Source: an uncultured Solirubrobacteraceae bacterium (GTDB taxonomy: Bacteria; Actinomycetota; Thermoleophilia; Solirubrobacterales; Solirubrobacteraceae). Taken from it: a DNA stretch of 8,775 bases. Under the pieces are notes generated by a model, which had not been told where the DNA came from, ran no database searches, and worked only from the letters and a program-made list of their open reading frames with translations. A program made the translations under genes and the position numbers. Positions 1 through 6,275 of this stretch are shown here, in pieces (the first letter of the stretch is position 1; the number at the start of each line of letters is the position of its first letter). The DNA lies in the NCBI GenBank assembly GCA_955652215.1, contig CATPAX010000112.1, positions 1 through 8,775 of the forward strand, written 5' to 3'.

Positions 1-1552
1 AGTAACCCCGCTTCGTCCCAAACAGGAACGTGAGCAGGGGGTACTTCGTGAGCGGGGTGTTCTCGTCATAGATAAAGCCACTCTGCAGATAGCTGCGGAC
101 ATGCTCGGCGTACTGATATGGAGTCTGCGCGCCGCGCAGGAGCGTCTGGGCGAGCTCGTACGCCGGACGGTAGGGGGACGAATCGATCACGGCCATCCCA
201 GTGGGAAAGTTCGCGAGATCAACCGTGTTCAGCGGCACGTCGGAGGATCCGAACAGGGGAAAGACAACCTGCTGTTCTCCATCCTGGATGCTCGAGGTAA
301 CCGGCAGCGAAACGCTCACGTACTGCTGGAGCATGATCCTCGGGGGATATCGGAGCCCCGCATGAGCCAGCTGCCTTGGAGTGGGAGTCGGCGCGTAGAC
401 CGACACCCTGTAGCTGGTGCCCGGACCGAGCGGCGCCGTGTCAGTGAACGTTCCGGGGCTCGGGCCAGGGACCACGTACCCGGGCAGGTGCTGAGGCGAC
501 TGAGCTTCCCCGGCGACGATCACGTCGGAGGTATCGATGGCGCGAAACGTCACCTGCACCGTCTGGGTCCACCGATGCACTGCCCAGGGCGCGAGATAGC
601 GCTCGAGGTCGGTTCCCGAGAAGTTCGCGCTCGCCCAACCCGTCCCGTTGAACTGGTCGAGATCTTCCGTCTTCCAGTACTCCGGCGTCGTCGCCTTGAC
701 CTCGAGCACGGTGTGCGCAGAGCGTGGCCACTGGCGGCCGATCGGTCCGTAGCCCTGTGACCAATTGAATCTGGCGACGTAGCCGGGACGCAGGGTGTTG
801 CTAAGCGCGCGGTAGTTGATCCATGGCCGGTGGCTGTCGATCCGGGGCGCGATGAACATCCCCGCCGCGCCCGCCAGGGCACACAGTCCCACCAGCGCTG
901 CGAGATCGTCGCGGCGTACACGCTCGCCCCAGACGAACGCGGCCAGCATCCCGAACAGCAGCAGGCCTTCCAGATATGGCAACGCAGGGGGCACCAGGGT
1001 GGCCGGCACCATTGCCAGCGCCACGAGCGGCAGCGCCGCTCCCGCTCGCCGCAGATCTCCCAGCACGCGCGGAGCGAAGGCAAGGAGCAGCGCCCCGTCG
1101 AGCAGCAGTACTGCCGCCCCGAGCAGGATCACCGTCTGGACCGACTGGTTGATGCCCGAGTACGGGATGAAGATCCCCGGCAGGGCCTGCAACCCCTGTC
1201 CAATCCAGTCGGCGGTCACCGCGATCCGAACGTGGACGATCCATCGCACAGGGATCCCGCATACCGCGAGCGCCGCCAGGATCGCGACACAGGCGATCAC
1301 CGGCGCGAGTTGCTTTCGGTAGCGTCGCACCAGCGGGCCGAGCGCGACCAGCGCCAGCGCGATCCCGAGCAGACCAAGCAGCCGCGAGGTCGGCGCCGGC
1401 GTCAGCAGCTTGCCCCATTCGAGCACCCCGTAGCCCCCGAGCACGGCGAAGGTCGCCAGCCGCACCAGCGGACGGCTGCGCGGTTGCTCGCGTGGGGCGC
1501 TGCCGTCGCGCACGAGTGTCCGCAGAACCGCAGGTTGCGCGACCGTGCTCAC
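1..1552 (-). CDS. TgpA-like membrane transglutaminase, partial (3' end beyond left edge)
   Basis: I translated the open frame by hand; 517 codons are present and the frame is still open at the left edge. About 30 polar residues are followed by roughly six hydrophobic segments (near 31-50, 57-75, 82-101, 137-160, 171-206, 217-235). A long extracytoplasmic region follows (about 236-455). The start of a transglutaminase core comes next, with a helix near 462-490 (YRPAYELAQTLL, YAEHVRSYLQ), then FIYDENTPL and LLTFLFGTKRGY. This is the DUF3488/transglutaminase (TgpA) layout. The catalytic Cys normally follows the GY directly, and the first base of the next codon is T, as a Cys codon needs. The His and Asp of the triad lie outside. 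Start: GTG whose last two bases begin the DUF58 stop (GTGA), implying coupled translation. With MoxR and DUF58 upstream it forms a common actinobacterial trio. Such proteins probably act on cell-envelope proteins or peptides; the substrate is unknown. Confidence 0.88.
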   Translation of the reverse strand, partial: MSTVAQPAVLRTLVRDGSAPREQPRSRPLVRLATFAVLGGYGVLEWGKLLTPAPTSRLLGLLGIALALVALGPLVRRYRKQLAPVIACVAILAALAVCGIPVRWIVHVRIAVTADWIGQGLQALPGIFIPYSGINQSVQTVILLGAAVLLLDGALLLAFAPRVLGDLRRAGAALPLVALAMVPATLVPPALPYLEGLLLFGMLAAFVWGERVRRDDLAALVGLCALAGAAGMFIAPRIDSHRPWINYRALSNTLRPGYVARFNWSQGYGPIGRQWPRSAHTVLEVKATTPEYWKTEDLDQFNGTGWASANFSGTDLERYLAPWAVHRWTQTVQVTFRAIDTSDVIVAGEAQSPQHLPGYVVPGPSPGTFTDTAPLGPGTSYRVSVYAPTPTPRQLAHAGLRYPPRIMLQQYVSVSLPVTSSIQDGEQQVVFPLFGSSDVPLNTVDLANFPTGMAVIDSSPYRPAYELAQTLLRGAQTPYQYAEHVRSYLQSGFIYDENTPLTKYPLLTFLFGTKRGY

Positions 1553-2685
1553 GCTGCCCGCTCGTTCTCGAGCCCGCGGCGTCTCGCTCCGGTCAGCAGG
1601 AAGCCGCGACACCCGGCAACCTCGAACGCGGGCACCGAGCGCCTTTCGGGGTGCAGAGGGTGGGGAAGCACAAGGGTGATCACCAGATGCGGATTCGAGG
1701 TGAGCACGAGCGGCAGTCGAGCGAGCGGCTGGGCGGCAACGTAGAGGATGCCTCCCAACCCAGAAAGGTGACCAAGGGCCGGAGCACTCACCCCGGGCCC
1801 TCCCTGGACGACAGCCAGTCGGGCGTGGACACCCGGCCAAGCACCCAGGTGCCGGTCGATCTCGATCGGGCGGCGCTCGCCGGGGAGCAGCACGCCACAC
1901 CCTCCCTGTCGTCCCAGCTCGAGCGCAAGCGACGCGGCGGCGCGGACCGCGGCGTCGAGCTGCGGTGAGCCGAGCTTGCAGCGGGCGTCGAGTACGACGA
2001 CGGGACGCGTGTCGCTGTCGGCCTGAAAGCGCCGCTCCAGGAGTCCGGCGCCGCGAGCCAACGCCGGCCAGTGAATCCGGGTGGCGGGCGCCCCTGGGCG
2101 ATACGGGCGCAGGCCGTCGGGCTGAGAGGCGGGCGCCGCGTCGACGGCGGCGTGGCGGAACGAGCGATCGATGCGCCAGCCACCCCGGTTGCTCCAACGC
2201 ACCGGCTCGGTGCGCGGCAGGACGAGCAGCTCGTGCGTCGGGCTGTCCCCTGCCTTCGTGACCACGGCGAGCTCGAGCGGGTCCTTTACCCGCAACGATG
2301 GTGGGGCCAGCTGCTTGCGGCCCCGGCGTTCGAAATGGGCGACCACGTGGATATGCGCGCGTCGGCCGCTGCTGATAGGCCCGAGCACGCCGGCCACCGG
2401 CACCCACGCGCGGGTGAATGGATCGAGTACCTCGGCGCCCGGGAGACCGAGGCCACCGCAGGTGATCTCGATCGTGGCGTCGACCGCTTCGCCCTCGATC
2501 GCGGTGGCCACATGGAGGCGGCGCTGCACCCGGCCGCCTCGAGCGGCCATCCAGATCCAGGCGGGCACCCCTCCCCCGAGCACGATCATCGCGGCGCCGG
2601 GCACGAACAGCGGCGAGGCATCGAACACGAACGCCGCCAGCGTCAGCATCGCGCCTCCCAACGCCACGGTGACTGCCGGCTTCAC
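1549..2685 (-). CDS. DUF58 domain-containing membrane-anchored protein
   Basis: 378 residues. Two N-terminal hydrophobic segments (about 5-22 and 26-47) should anchor it, followed by a beta-rich region (about 55-160) and then the DUF58 signature near 190-220: GLRPYRPGAPATRIHWPALA and LLERRF. After this comes a von Willebrand A-like stretch (VVVLDAR at 229-235, then a helix LDAAVRAAASLALELG), as in many DUF58 proteins. Function is unknown in general. Members are nearly always encoded beside a MoxR ATPase and often beside a transglutaminase, as here, and are thought to work with the ATPase in assembling or maturing envelope complexes. The GTG start sits one base after the moxR TGA and has no clear Shine-Dalgarno sequence, so translation probably depends on ribosomes finishing moxR. 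An in-frame ATG at residue 13 is possible but would cut into the first membrane segment. Confidence 0.9.
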   Translation of the reverse strand: MKPAVTVALGGAMLTLAAFVFDASPLFVPGAAMIVLGGGVPAWIWMAARGGRVQRRLHVATAIEGEAVDATIEITCGGLGLPGAEVLDPFTRAWVPVAGVLGPISSGRRAHIHVVAHFERRGRKQLAPPSLRVKDPLELAVVTKAGDSPTHELLVLPRTEPVRWSNRGGWRIDRSFRHAAVDAAPASQPDGLRPYRPGAPATRIHWPALARGAGLLERRFQADSDTRPVVVLDARCKLGSPQLDAAVRAAASLALELGRQGGCGVLLPGERRPIEIDRHLGAWPGVHARLAVVQGGPGVSAPALGHLSGLGGILYVAAQPLARLPLVLTSNPHLVITLVLPHPLHPERRSVPAFEVAGCRGFLLTGARRRGLENERAA

Positions 2686-2686
2686 G

Positions 2687-3649
2687 TCACCGAGCGCGGA
2701 CGCTCGAGACGGCGTCGCCGATCACCTCCCTGGCCGCGCCACGCGACGTGTCCGGCGCGAGCACCAAGCGGTGCGTGAGAACCGGCTCGGCAAGCGCCTG
2801 GACGTCGTCGGGGAGCGCGTGATCACGGCCCTGGATCATTGCGTGGGCCTTAGCGGCGCGCAGCAGCATCAAGCCCGCCCGGGGGCTCGCCCCAAGGTCG
2901 ACGCGGGGATCCTCACGGGTACGCCACAGCAAGCGGACCACGTAGTCGCGAAGGGCCTGAGAAGCCTGCACCCGGGCGGCCGCATCCTGGGCAGCGAGGA
3001 CCTCCGCCGCGGTCGCGATCGGGGTCAGCGAGAGCACCCGATCGCCAGCCTCGTGGTCTGAGAGCATGCTCGCCTCTGCGCCCGGCGAGGGATATCCAAG
3101 CGAGAGCCTCACCATGAAGCGGTCGACCTGTGCCTCCGGCAGTGGATAGGTCCCCTCGTACTCGATCGGGTTCTGAGTCGCGAGCACCAGGAACGGACGG
3201 GCCAGCTCATGGGTCTGGACGTCGACCGTTACCGAGCGCTCCTGCATGCATTCGAGCAGGCCGGACTGGGTCTTCGGCGAGGCACGGTTGATCTCGTCGA
3301 CCAGCACGATGTTCGCGAACACCGGCCCGGGACGAAACTCGAACCGGTGGGCGCGCTCGTCGTAGACGTTGACCCCGACCACGTCAGCGGGGAGCAGGTC
3401 CGACGTGCATTGCACGCGGGCGAACTGACAGTCGATCGAGCGCGCGATCGCCCTGGCGAGGGCCGTCTTTCCCACTCCCGGGTAGTCCTCGATCAGGATG
3501 TGACCCTCGGCGAGCAGCGCAACGATCACGTGATCGAGCGTGCGCTCCCTGATCTGCACGGCACGCGAGACGTTGTCTGCCAACCGCCGCGTGAAGGCCG
3601 CGACGGCCTCAGACTCGTGCGGCGCTACGGGCGTCTGCTCCGGCTCCAT
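2687..3649 (-). CDS. MoxR-family AAA+ ATPase
   Basis: 320 residues from the chosen ATG, the usual MoxR length. Visible motifs: Walker A PGVGKTAL (57-64), Walker B IVLVDEINRA (114-123), sensor 1 LVLATQNP with Asn160, arginine-finger region QVDRFM (Arg177), and sensor 2 GASPRAG (Arg257) in the C-terminal lid. MoxR proteins are cytoplasmic ATP-driven chaperone-like enzymes that act on partner proteins, often of the VWA or DUF58 type; the DUF58 gene next door is the likely partner. The frame stays open upstream to an ATG at 3784, but that extension lies inside coaBC and looks unlike MoxR. The ATG at 3649 has a strong purine-rich ribosome binding site (GGAGAGAGGA) just upstream. With this start the gene overlaps the 3' end of coaBC by 41 bases. 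No key residue is missing. Confidence 0.93.
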   Translation of the reverse strand: MEPEQTPVAPHESEAVAAFTRRLADNVSRAVQIRERTLDHVIVALLAEGHILIEDYPGVGKTALARAIARSIDCQFARVQCTSDLLPADVVGVNVYDERAHRFEFRPGPVFANIVLVDEINRASPKTQSGLLECMQERSVTVDVQTHELARPFLVLATQNPIEYEGTYPLPEAQVDRFMVRLSLGYPSPGAEASMLSDHEAGDRVLSLTPIATAAEVLAAQDAAARVQASQALRDYVVRLLWRTREDPRVDLGASPRAGLMLLRAAKAHAMIQGRDHALPDDVQALAEPVLTHRLVLAPDTSRGAAREVIGDAVSSVRAR

Positions 3650-4889
3650 TTCCTCTCTCCCGCGAATACCCGCCGAGATGCTCGATCTCATCGAGCACAG
3701 CTCGGGCGACTTGACCCTTACTGGCGCGCGGCACCTGCCGCTGCCCGGACGAAGCGATAATCGTAACCTCGTTCTGCAGCGCATCGAACCCTATGTCCGA
3801 GCGCGAGATGTCATTGACGACGATGATGTCGAGCCCCTTGCGCTCGAGCTTCTCAATTCCGAAGCTCACCGCGTGCTGTCCATGCTCGGCCGCGAACCCA
3901 ACTAGAACCTGCCCGGAACGGCGAGACCGGGCCAAGGTGGCAAGCACGTCGGTGGTCGGCTGGAGGTCGAGCGAAGGGACTCCCTGGTCCTTCTTCAGCT
4001 TGTGCTCACTGGCCTGCGCCGGCCTGAAATCGGCGACTGCCGCAGCCATCAACAGGACCTCGCAGGATTCGAACTCGCGCTCGCACACGGTGGCCAGCTC
4101 GGCCGCGGTCTCGACCTCGAGGATCCGAGCCCCGGACGGGCCCGGCAGCGAGACGTTCGCGGCGACGACGGTCACCTCGGCCCCGCGCCGGAGGGCGTCG
4201 CGGGCGAGGGCGTACCCCATCCTGCCGGACGAGCGGTTGCCGATGTAGCGCACGATGTCGATTGGCTCTCTGGTCCCGCCGGCCGTGACCAGGACCCGCA
4301 CGCCGCTCCAAGTGCGCGTGGCCAGCAGAGCCTCCCACGCGGCGAGCAGCTCGGCAGGCTCGGCGAGCCGGCCGATGCCGCGTTCTCCGTAGGAGGCGAG
4401 GTCTCCTTCGCCAGGCGGGACGATCGTGAAGCCACGATCAGCCAGCAGGCGCAGGTTCGTCTGGGTTGCCTCGCTGACATACATCCGGTGGTTCATCGCG
4501 GGAGCGACCGCGATCGGGCACGGAGCTGCAAGTGCCGCGGTGCTCAGCAGATTGTCGGCGTGACCGTGCGCGAGCTTGGCCAGCGTGTTCGCGCTGGCAG
4601 GCGCGATCATGTACGCGTCCGCGTGCTCGACCAGCGCCAGATGACTGATGGGTGATCGCTCCGGGGCCGGATCGCCCGGATAGGCCCCGCGAGCGGGGTC
4701 GGGATCGAATTCGCTCACCAGCACGGGCGCGCCAGTGATCGCCTCGAACGATGCCCTGCCGACGAACCGCTCGCTGGTCGGTGTCTGGATCACGCGCACG
4801 GCGTGACCGGCGGTGACTGCGAGGCGCGCCGTCTCTAGCGCCTTGTACGCAGCGACTGCACCGCTGACGCCAAGGAGCAACCGGCCCAC
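3609..4889 (-). CDS. coaBC: Bifunctional phosphopantothenoylcysteine decarboxylase / phosphopantothenate-cysteine ligase
   Basis: 426 residues; joins phosphopantothenate to cysteine and then decarboxylates the product to phosphopantetheine, in cytoplasmic coenzyme A synthesis. The N-terminal CoaC half shows the FMN-binding GVSGAVAAYKA (7-17), the active-site His in ISHL (His83), PASANTLAKLAHGHADN (97-113) and PAMN (130-133). The flap reads LASYGERGIGRLAEP (164-178), where many homologues have a catalytic Cys; here Ser166 seems to take that place. The C-terminal CoaB half has VLVTAGGTREPIDIVRYIGN (199-218), RSSGRMG, AAAVADFRP (282-290), the Lys pair in HKLKK (296-300), GFAAE (331-335) and VNDIS (358-362). 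The GTG start is 10 bases after rpoZ, with only a weak AGG-type binding site. The last roughly 18 residues are a polar tail encoded where moxR overlaps. The rpoZ-coaBC order is typical of Actinomycetota. Confidence 0.96.
   Translation of the reverse strand: MGRLLLGVSGAVAAYKALETARLAVTAGHAVRVIQTPTSERFVGRASFEAITGAPVLVSEFDPDPARGAYPGDPAPERSPISHLALVEHADAYMIAPASANTLAKLAHGHADNLLSTAALAAPCPIAVAPAMNHRMYVSEATQTNLRLLADRGFTIVPPGEGDLASYGERGIGRLAEPAELLAAWEALLATRTWSGVRVLVTAGGTREPIDIVRYIGNRSSGRMGYALARDALRRGAEVTVVAANVSLPGPSGARILEVETAAELATVCEREFESCEVLLMAAAVADFRPAQASEHKLKKDQGVPSLDLQPTTDVLATLARSRRSGQVLVGFAAEHGQHAVSFGIEKLERKGLDIIVVNDISRSDIGFDALQNEVTIIASSGQRQVPRASKGQVARAVLDEIEHLGGYSRERGNGAGADARSAARV
3651..3660 (-). 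promoter_or_regulatory. Ribosome binding site deciding the moxR start
   Basis: Read on the minus strand, GGAGAGAGGA lies just before ATG 3649; its GGAG core is 7 bases from the start codon. It lies within the coaBC coding sequence. It is the best Shine-Dalgarno match in the window and the main reason to prefer this start over the upstream one at 3784. Confidence 0.7.
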
Positions 4890-4899
4890 GGAGCGCGGC

Positions 4900-5127
4900 C
4901 TACCTGTAGTGGTACTTCAGCTTGCCCTGAGCCACTTCCTCGAGGGCGATCGTCAGATAGTTCTTCGACCGGGTATCGACCATCGGGGGAGGGAATTCGT
5001 CAAACGTCCCCTCGCCGAGGTTGTGGTAGTAGGAGTTGATCTGGCGCGCGCGCTTGGCGGCGACGATCACGCTCGCGTAGTCGGAGTCGACGTGCTCGAG
5101 CAGCTTGTCAATGCGGGGAGAGATCAC
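4900..5127 (-). CDS. rpoZ: DNA-directed RNA polymerase omega subunit
   Basis: 75 residues, a short omega (E. coli has about 90, mycobacteria about 110). Omega binds the C-terminal part of beta-prime and helps assemble and stabilise RNA polymerase. Diagnostic blocks are RIDKLLEHVDSDYASVIVAA (5-24), the KRARQINSYYHNLGEG run (25-40), and SKNYLTIALEEVAQGKL near the C-terminus. The start is GTG; a GAGGA motif at 5141-5145 lies 13 bases upstream, further than ideal, and no other in-frame start with a better site is visible. The gene begins 34 bases after the gmk stop and ends 10 bases before coaBC, so it appears to be in the middle of an operon. Confidence 0.96.
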   Translation of the reverse strand: MISPRIDKLLEHVDSDYASVIVAAKRARQINSYYHNLGEGTFDEFPPPMVDTRSKNYLTIALEEVAQGKLKYHYR

Positions 5128-5161
5128 AGTTTCAGTCCGTTCCTCGGAAGCGCAACACAGG

Positions 5162-5755
5162 TTAGCGGGCGCCGCCGCCTTCCCTACCCACCAGCTTCCC
5201 CATGACGATCGTCGTCAGCTCCTCTATAGCCCGGTCGATCTCGTCGTTGACGATCACGTGGCCGAACTCAGGTTGGGCCTGCAGCTCGATCGCGGCAGTC
5301 GCCAGCCGCTGCTCCATCGCCTCAGCGCTGTCGGTTCCACGCCGCTCCAGGCGCTCGCGTAAAGCCTCCGGCGAAGGCGGCGCGATAAACACTGCGACGG
5401 CTCCGGGCAGCGCCTCGCGGACCTGCCGAGCGCCTTGAACTTCGATCTCGAGGACGACCGGGACGCCGCGGGGGAGCCTCTGCTCGACCTCCGATCGCAG
5501 CGTTCCGTAGCGATTACCCGAGTAGGTAGCGTGCTCGAGGAAGCCGCCAGAGCGGACTTGCTCCTCGAACTGCTCCGGGGTCAGGAAGTGGTAGTCGACG
5601 CCATCGCGCTCACCGCTGCGCGCGGAACGGGTGGTTGCCGAGACGGACAGTTCGAGTCGCGGAACTCGCTCGAGCAGTCCCCGGATCAGCGTCCCCTTGC
5701 CGACACCGGAGGGTCCGGTTATCACGAACACCGCGTCTGAGCCCCCCTTGGTCAT
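5162..5755 (-). CDS. gmk: Guanylate kinase
   Basis: 197 residues, normal length. Transfers phosphate from ATP to GMP, giving GDP for nucleotide pools and signalling. The P-loop is GPSGVGKGT (14-22). The GMP-binding part includes SVSATTRSARSGERDGVDY (37-55), HATYSGNRYGT (75-85) and the EIEVQGARQV block (103-112) close to the family's DIDVQGARQV. The lid has RRGTDS (138-143), and VNDE (169-172) is the usual late motif. The ATG start has AGGG 9 bases upstream and a closer AGGA. A 28-bp palindrome ends 28 bases upstream of the start, between this gene and mihF, so expression relative to mihF may be set there. The mihF-gmk-rpoZ order is conserved in Actinomycetota. Confidence 0.97.
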   Translation of the reverse strand: MTKGGSDAVFVITGPSGVGKGTLIRGLLERVPRLELSVSATTRSARSGERDGVDYHFLTPEQFEEQVRSGGFLEHATYSGNRYGTLRSEVEQRLPRGVPVVLEIEVQGARQVREALPGAVAVFIAPPSPEALRERLERRGTDSAEAMEQRLATAAIELQAQPEFGHVIVNDEIDRAIEELTTIVMGKLVGREGGGAR

Positions 5756-5783
5756 CGTCCTGCGCCCTATTGTGGAAGGGCGA

Positions 5784-5811
5784 GCGGCGGCGCTGAATTC
5801 AGCGCCGCCGC
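5784..5811. repeat. 28-bp perfect palindrome across the mihF stop codon; possible terminator or attenuator hairpin
   Basis: Fourteen bases on each side of the centre (between 5797 and 5798, an EcoRI-type GAATTC core) match perfectly. As RNA it folds into a 12-bp, nearly all G-C stem (GCGGCGGCGCUG) with an AAUU loop. It covers the last Arg codons and stop of mihF and reaches into the spacer before gmk. The bases after the stem in the direction of transcription are TCGCCCTTCC, not a T run, so it is not a classic intrinsic terminator. It could weaken read-through into gmk, protect the mihF 3' end, or act as a protein-binding site. Structure is seen; function is inferred. Confidence 0.75.
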
Positions 5812-6110
5812 ATTAGCGTGACCAGCTCGCGCCTCTGACGCTCGGAGAGTCCCCCGATCGTCTTGCTCGGGGAGATCCTGCACTGAGACAGAATCTTGTT
5901 GACTTTGACCCGACCGTACTTCGGGACGGCGAGCAGCAGATCGAAGACCTTGGCGGTCTCGAGATACTCAGGAGGCTCCAGCAGCAACTCGTGGATCGGC
6001 TGGCGCCCTGCCTTGAGGTCGCGCTTCAACTTCGCCCGGCGGCTGCGAACATCGTTTGCTCGAGCAAGCGCCTCCATGCGTTGAACGAGCGAGCGTTCGG
6101 GCGCAGCCAT
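5799..6110 (-). CDS. mihF: Integration host factor, actinobacterial type (mIHF)
   Basis: 103 residues from ATG 6110. mIHF is a small basic nucleoid protein that binds and bends DNA, named for its role in mycobacteriophage L5 integration, and unrelated in fold to E. coli IHF. The N-terminal helix is rich in Arg and Lys (RSRRAKLKRDLKAG, 22-35). The H2TH DNA-binding region is VFDLLLAVPKYGRVKVNKIL (55-74), followed by RISPSKTIGGLSERQRREL (78-96), close to the family pattern of a Gly-rich turn and a QR pair. The start at 6110 fits the mycobacterial N-terminus (MALPQLTDEQR) residue for residue, but has no Shine-Dalgarno sequence. An in-frame ATG at 6143 would add 11 residues and lies 8 bases downstream of a TATAGT -10 box, so a leaderless longer form is possible. 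Its position just before gmk and rpoZ is the usual actinobacterial one. Confidence 0.93.
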   Translation of the reverse strand: MAAPERSLVQRMEALARANDVRSRRAKLKRDLKAGRQPIHELLLEPPEYLETAKVFDLLLAVPKYGRVKVNKILSQCRISPSKTIGGLSERQRRELVTLMRRR

Positions 6111-6151
6111 GGGTTTAGGGAGCGTTTCGCTGACCGGCGGCATGGGCGGCG

Positions 6152-6179
6152 ACTATACATCTTGCGGCCGGGCGATCAA
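6152..6179 (-). promoter_or_regulatory. Probable housekeeping (sigma-70 type) promoter for mihF and downstream genes
   Basis: On the minus strand TTGATC (6179-6174) and TATAGT (6157-6152) are separated by 16 bases, a good fit to TTGACA/TATAAT. It lies in the largest gap of the window, facing mihF. Transcription would start near 6145 to 6143, giving a leader of about 35 bases to ATG 6110, or almost none to ATG 6143. No other gap in the window holds an equally good match, so this may drive the genes from mihF onwards. Confidence 0.55.
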
Positions 6180-6203
6180 GCTAAATCCCGGTAATTCGGC
6201 TCG

Positions 6204-6218
6204 ACCTCAAGCTGAGGT
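6204..6218. repeat. Inverted repeat upstream of the mihF promoter
   Basis: ACCTCA and TGAGGT form a perfect 6-bp inverted repeat around a 3-base centre, 25 bases upstream of the -35 box. It could be an operator for mihF or a weak hairpin at the end of the pyr transcript. There is no following T run. Short repeats of this size can occur by chance. Confidence 0.4.
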
Positions 6219-6237
6219 GGAGCATTGTCGAGGATGG

Positions 6238-6253
6238 TTGGGGGAATCCCCAA
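6238..6253 (-). terminator. Hairpin after pyrD, possible weak terminator
   Basis: In the direction of transcription TTGGGG, ATTC, CCCCAA forms a perfect 6-bp stem with a 4-base loop, beginning 23 bases after the pyrD stop. No T run follows, so it would have to work without one or with Rho. A longer-range match of AATCCC (6276-6271) to GGGATT (6189-6184) could close both hairpins of this gap into one branched structure. Confidence 0.35.
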
Positions 6254-6275
6254 TGTTTGCAGGCGCTTTTGGGAT

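Noticed and set aside
550..1418. Two overlapping minus-strand frames (550-1083 and 801-1418)
   Set aside because: They are other frames of the transglutaminase gene. The true frame, which is continuous from 1552 to the left edge, gives membrane helices and transglutaminase motifs; these two give Arg/Ala-rich sequence without any.
830..1744. 304-codon open frame on the plus strand, plus other long plus-strand frames (2071-2778, 2171-3061, 3209-3760, 4002-4655)
   Set aside because: They lie opposite clearly recognised minus-strand genes; their products are low-complexity, rich in Arg, Gly, Ala and Ser, and show no family motif. Such antisense frames are normal in high-G+C DNA.
3650..3784. N-terminal extension of moxR to an ATG at 3784
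   Set aside because: It lies within the conserved CoaB domain coding sequence, has no MoxR-like residues and a weaker start context than ATG 3649.
5756..5783. CACAAT as a possible -10 box in front of gmk
   Set aside because: Only four of six bases match and no -35 match lies at a suitable distance; the stretch is better explained as spacer and ribosome site.
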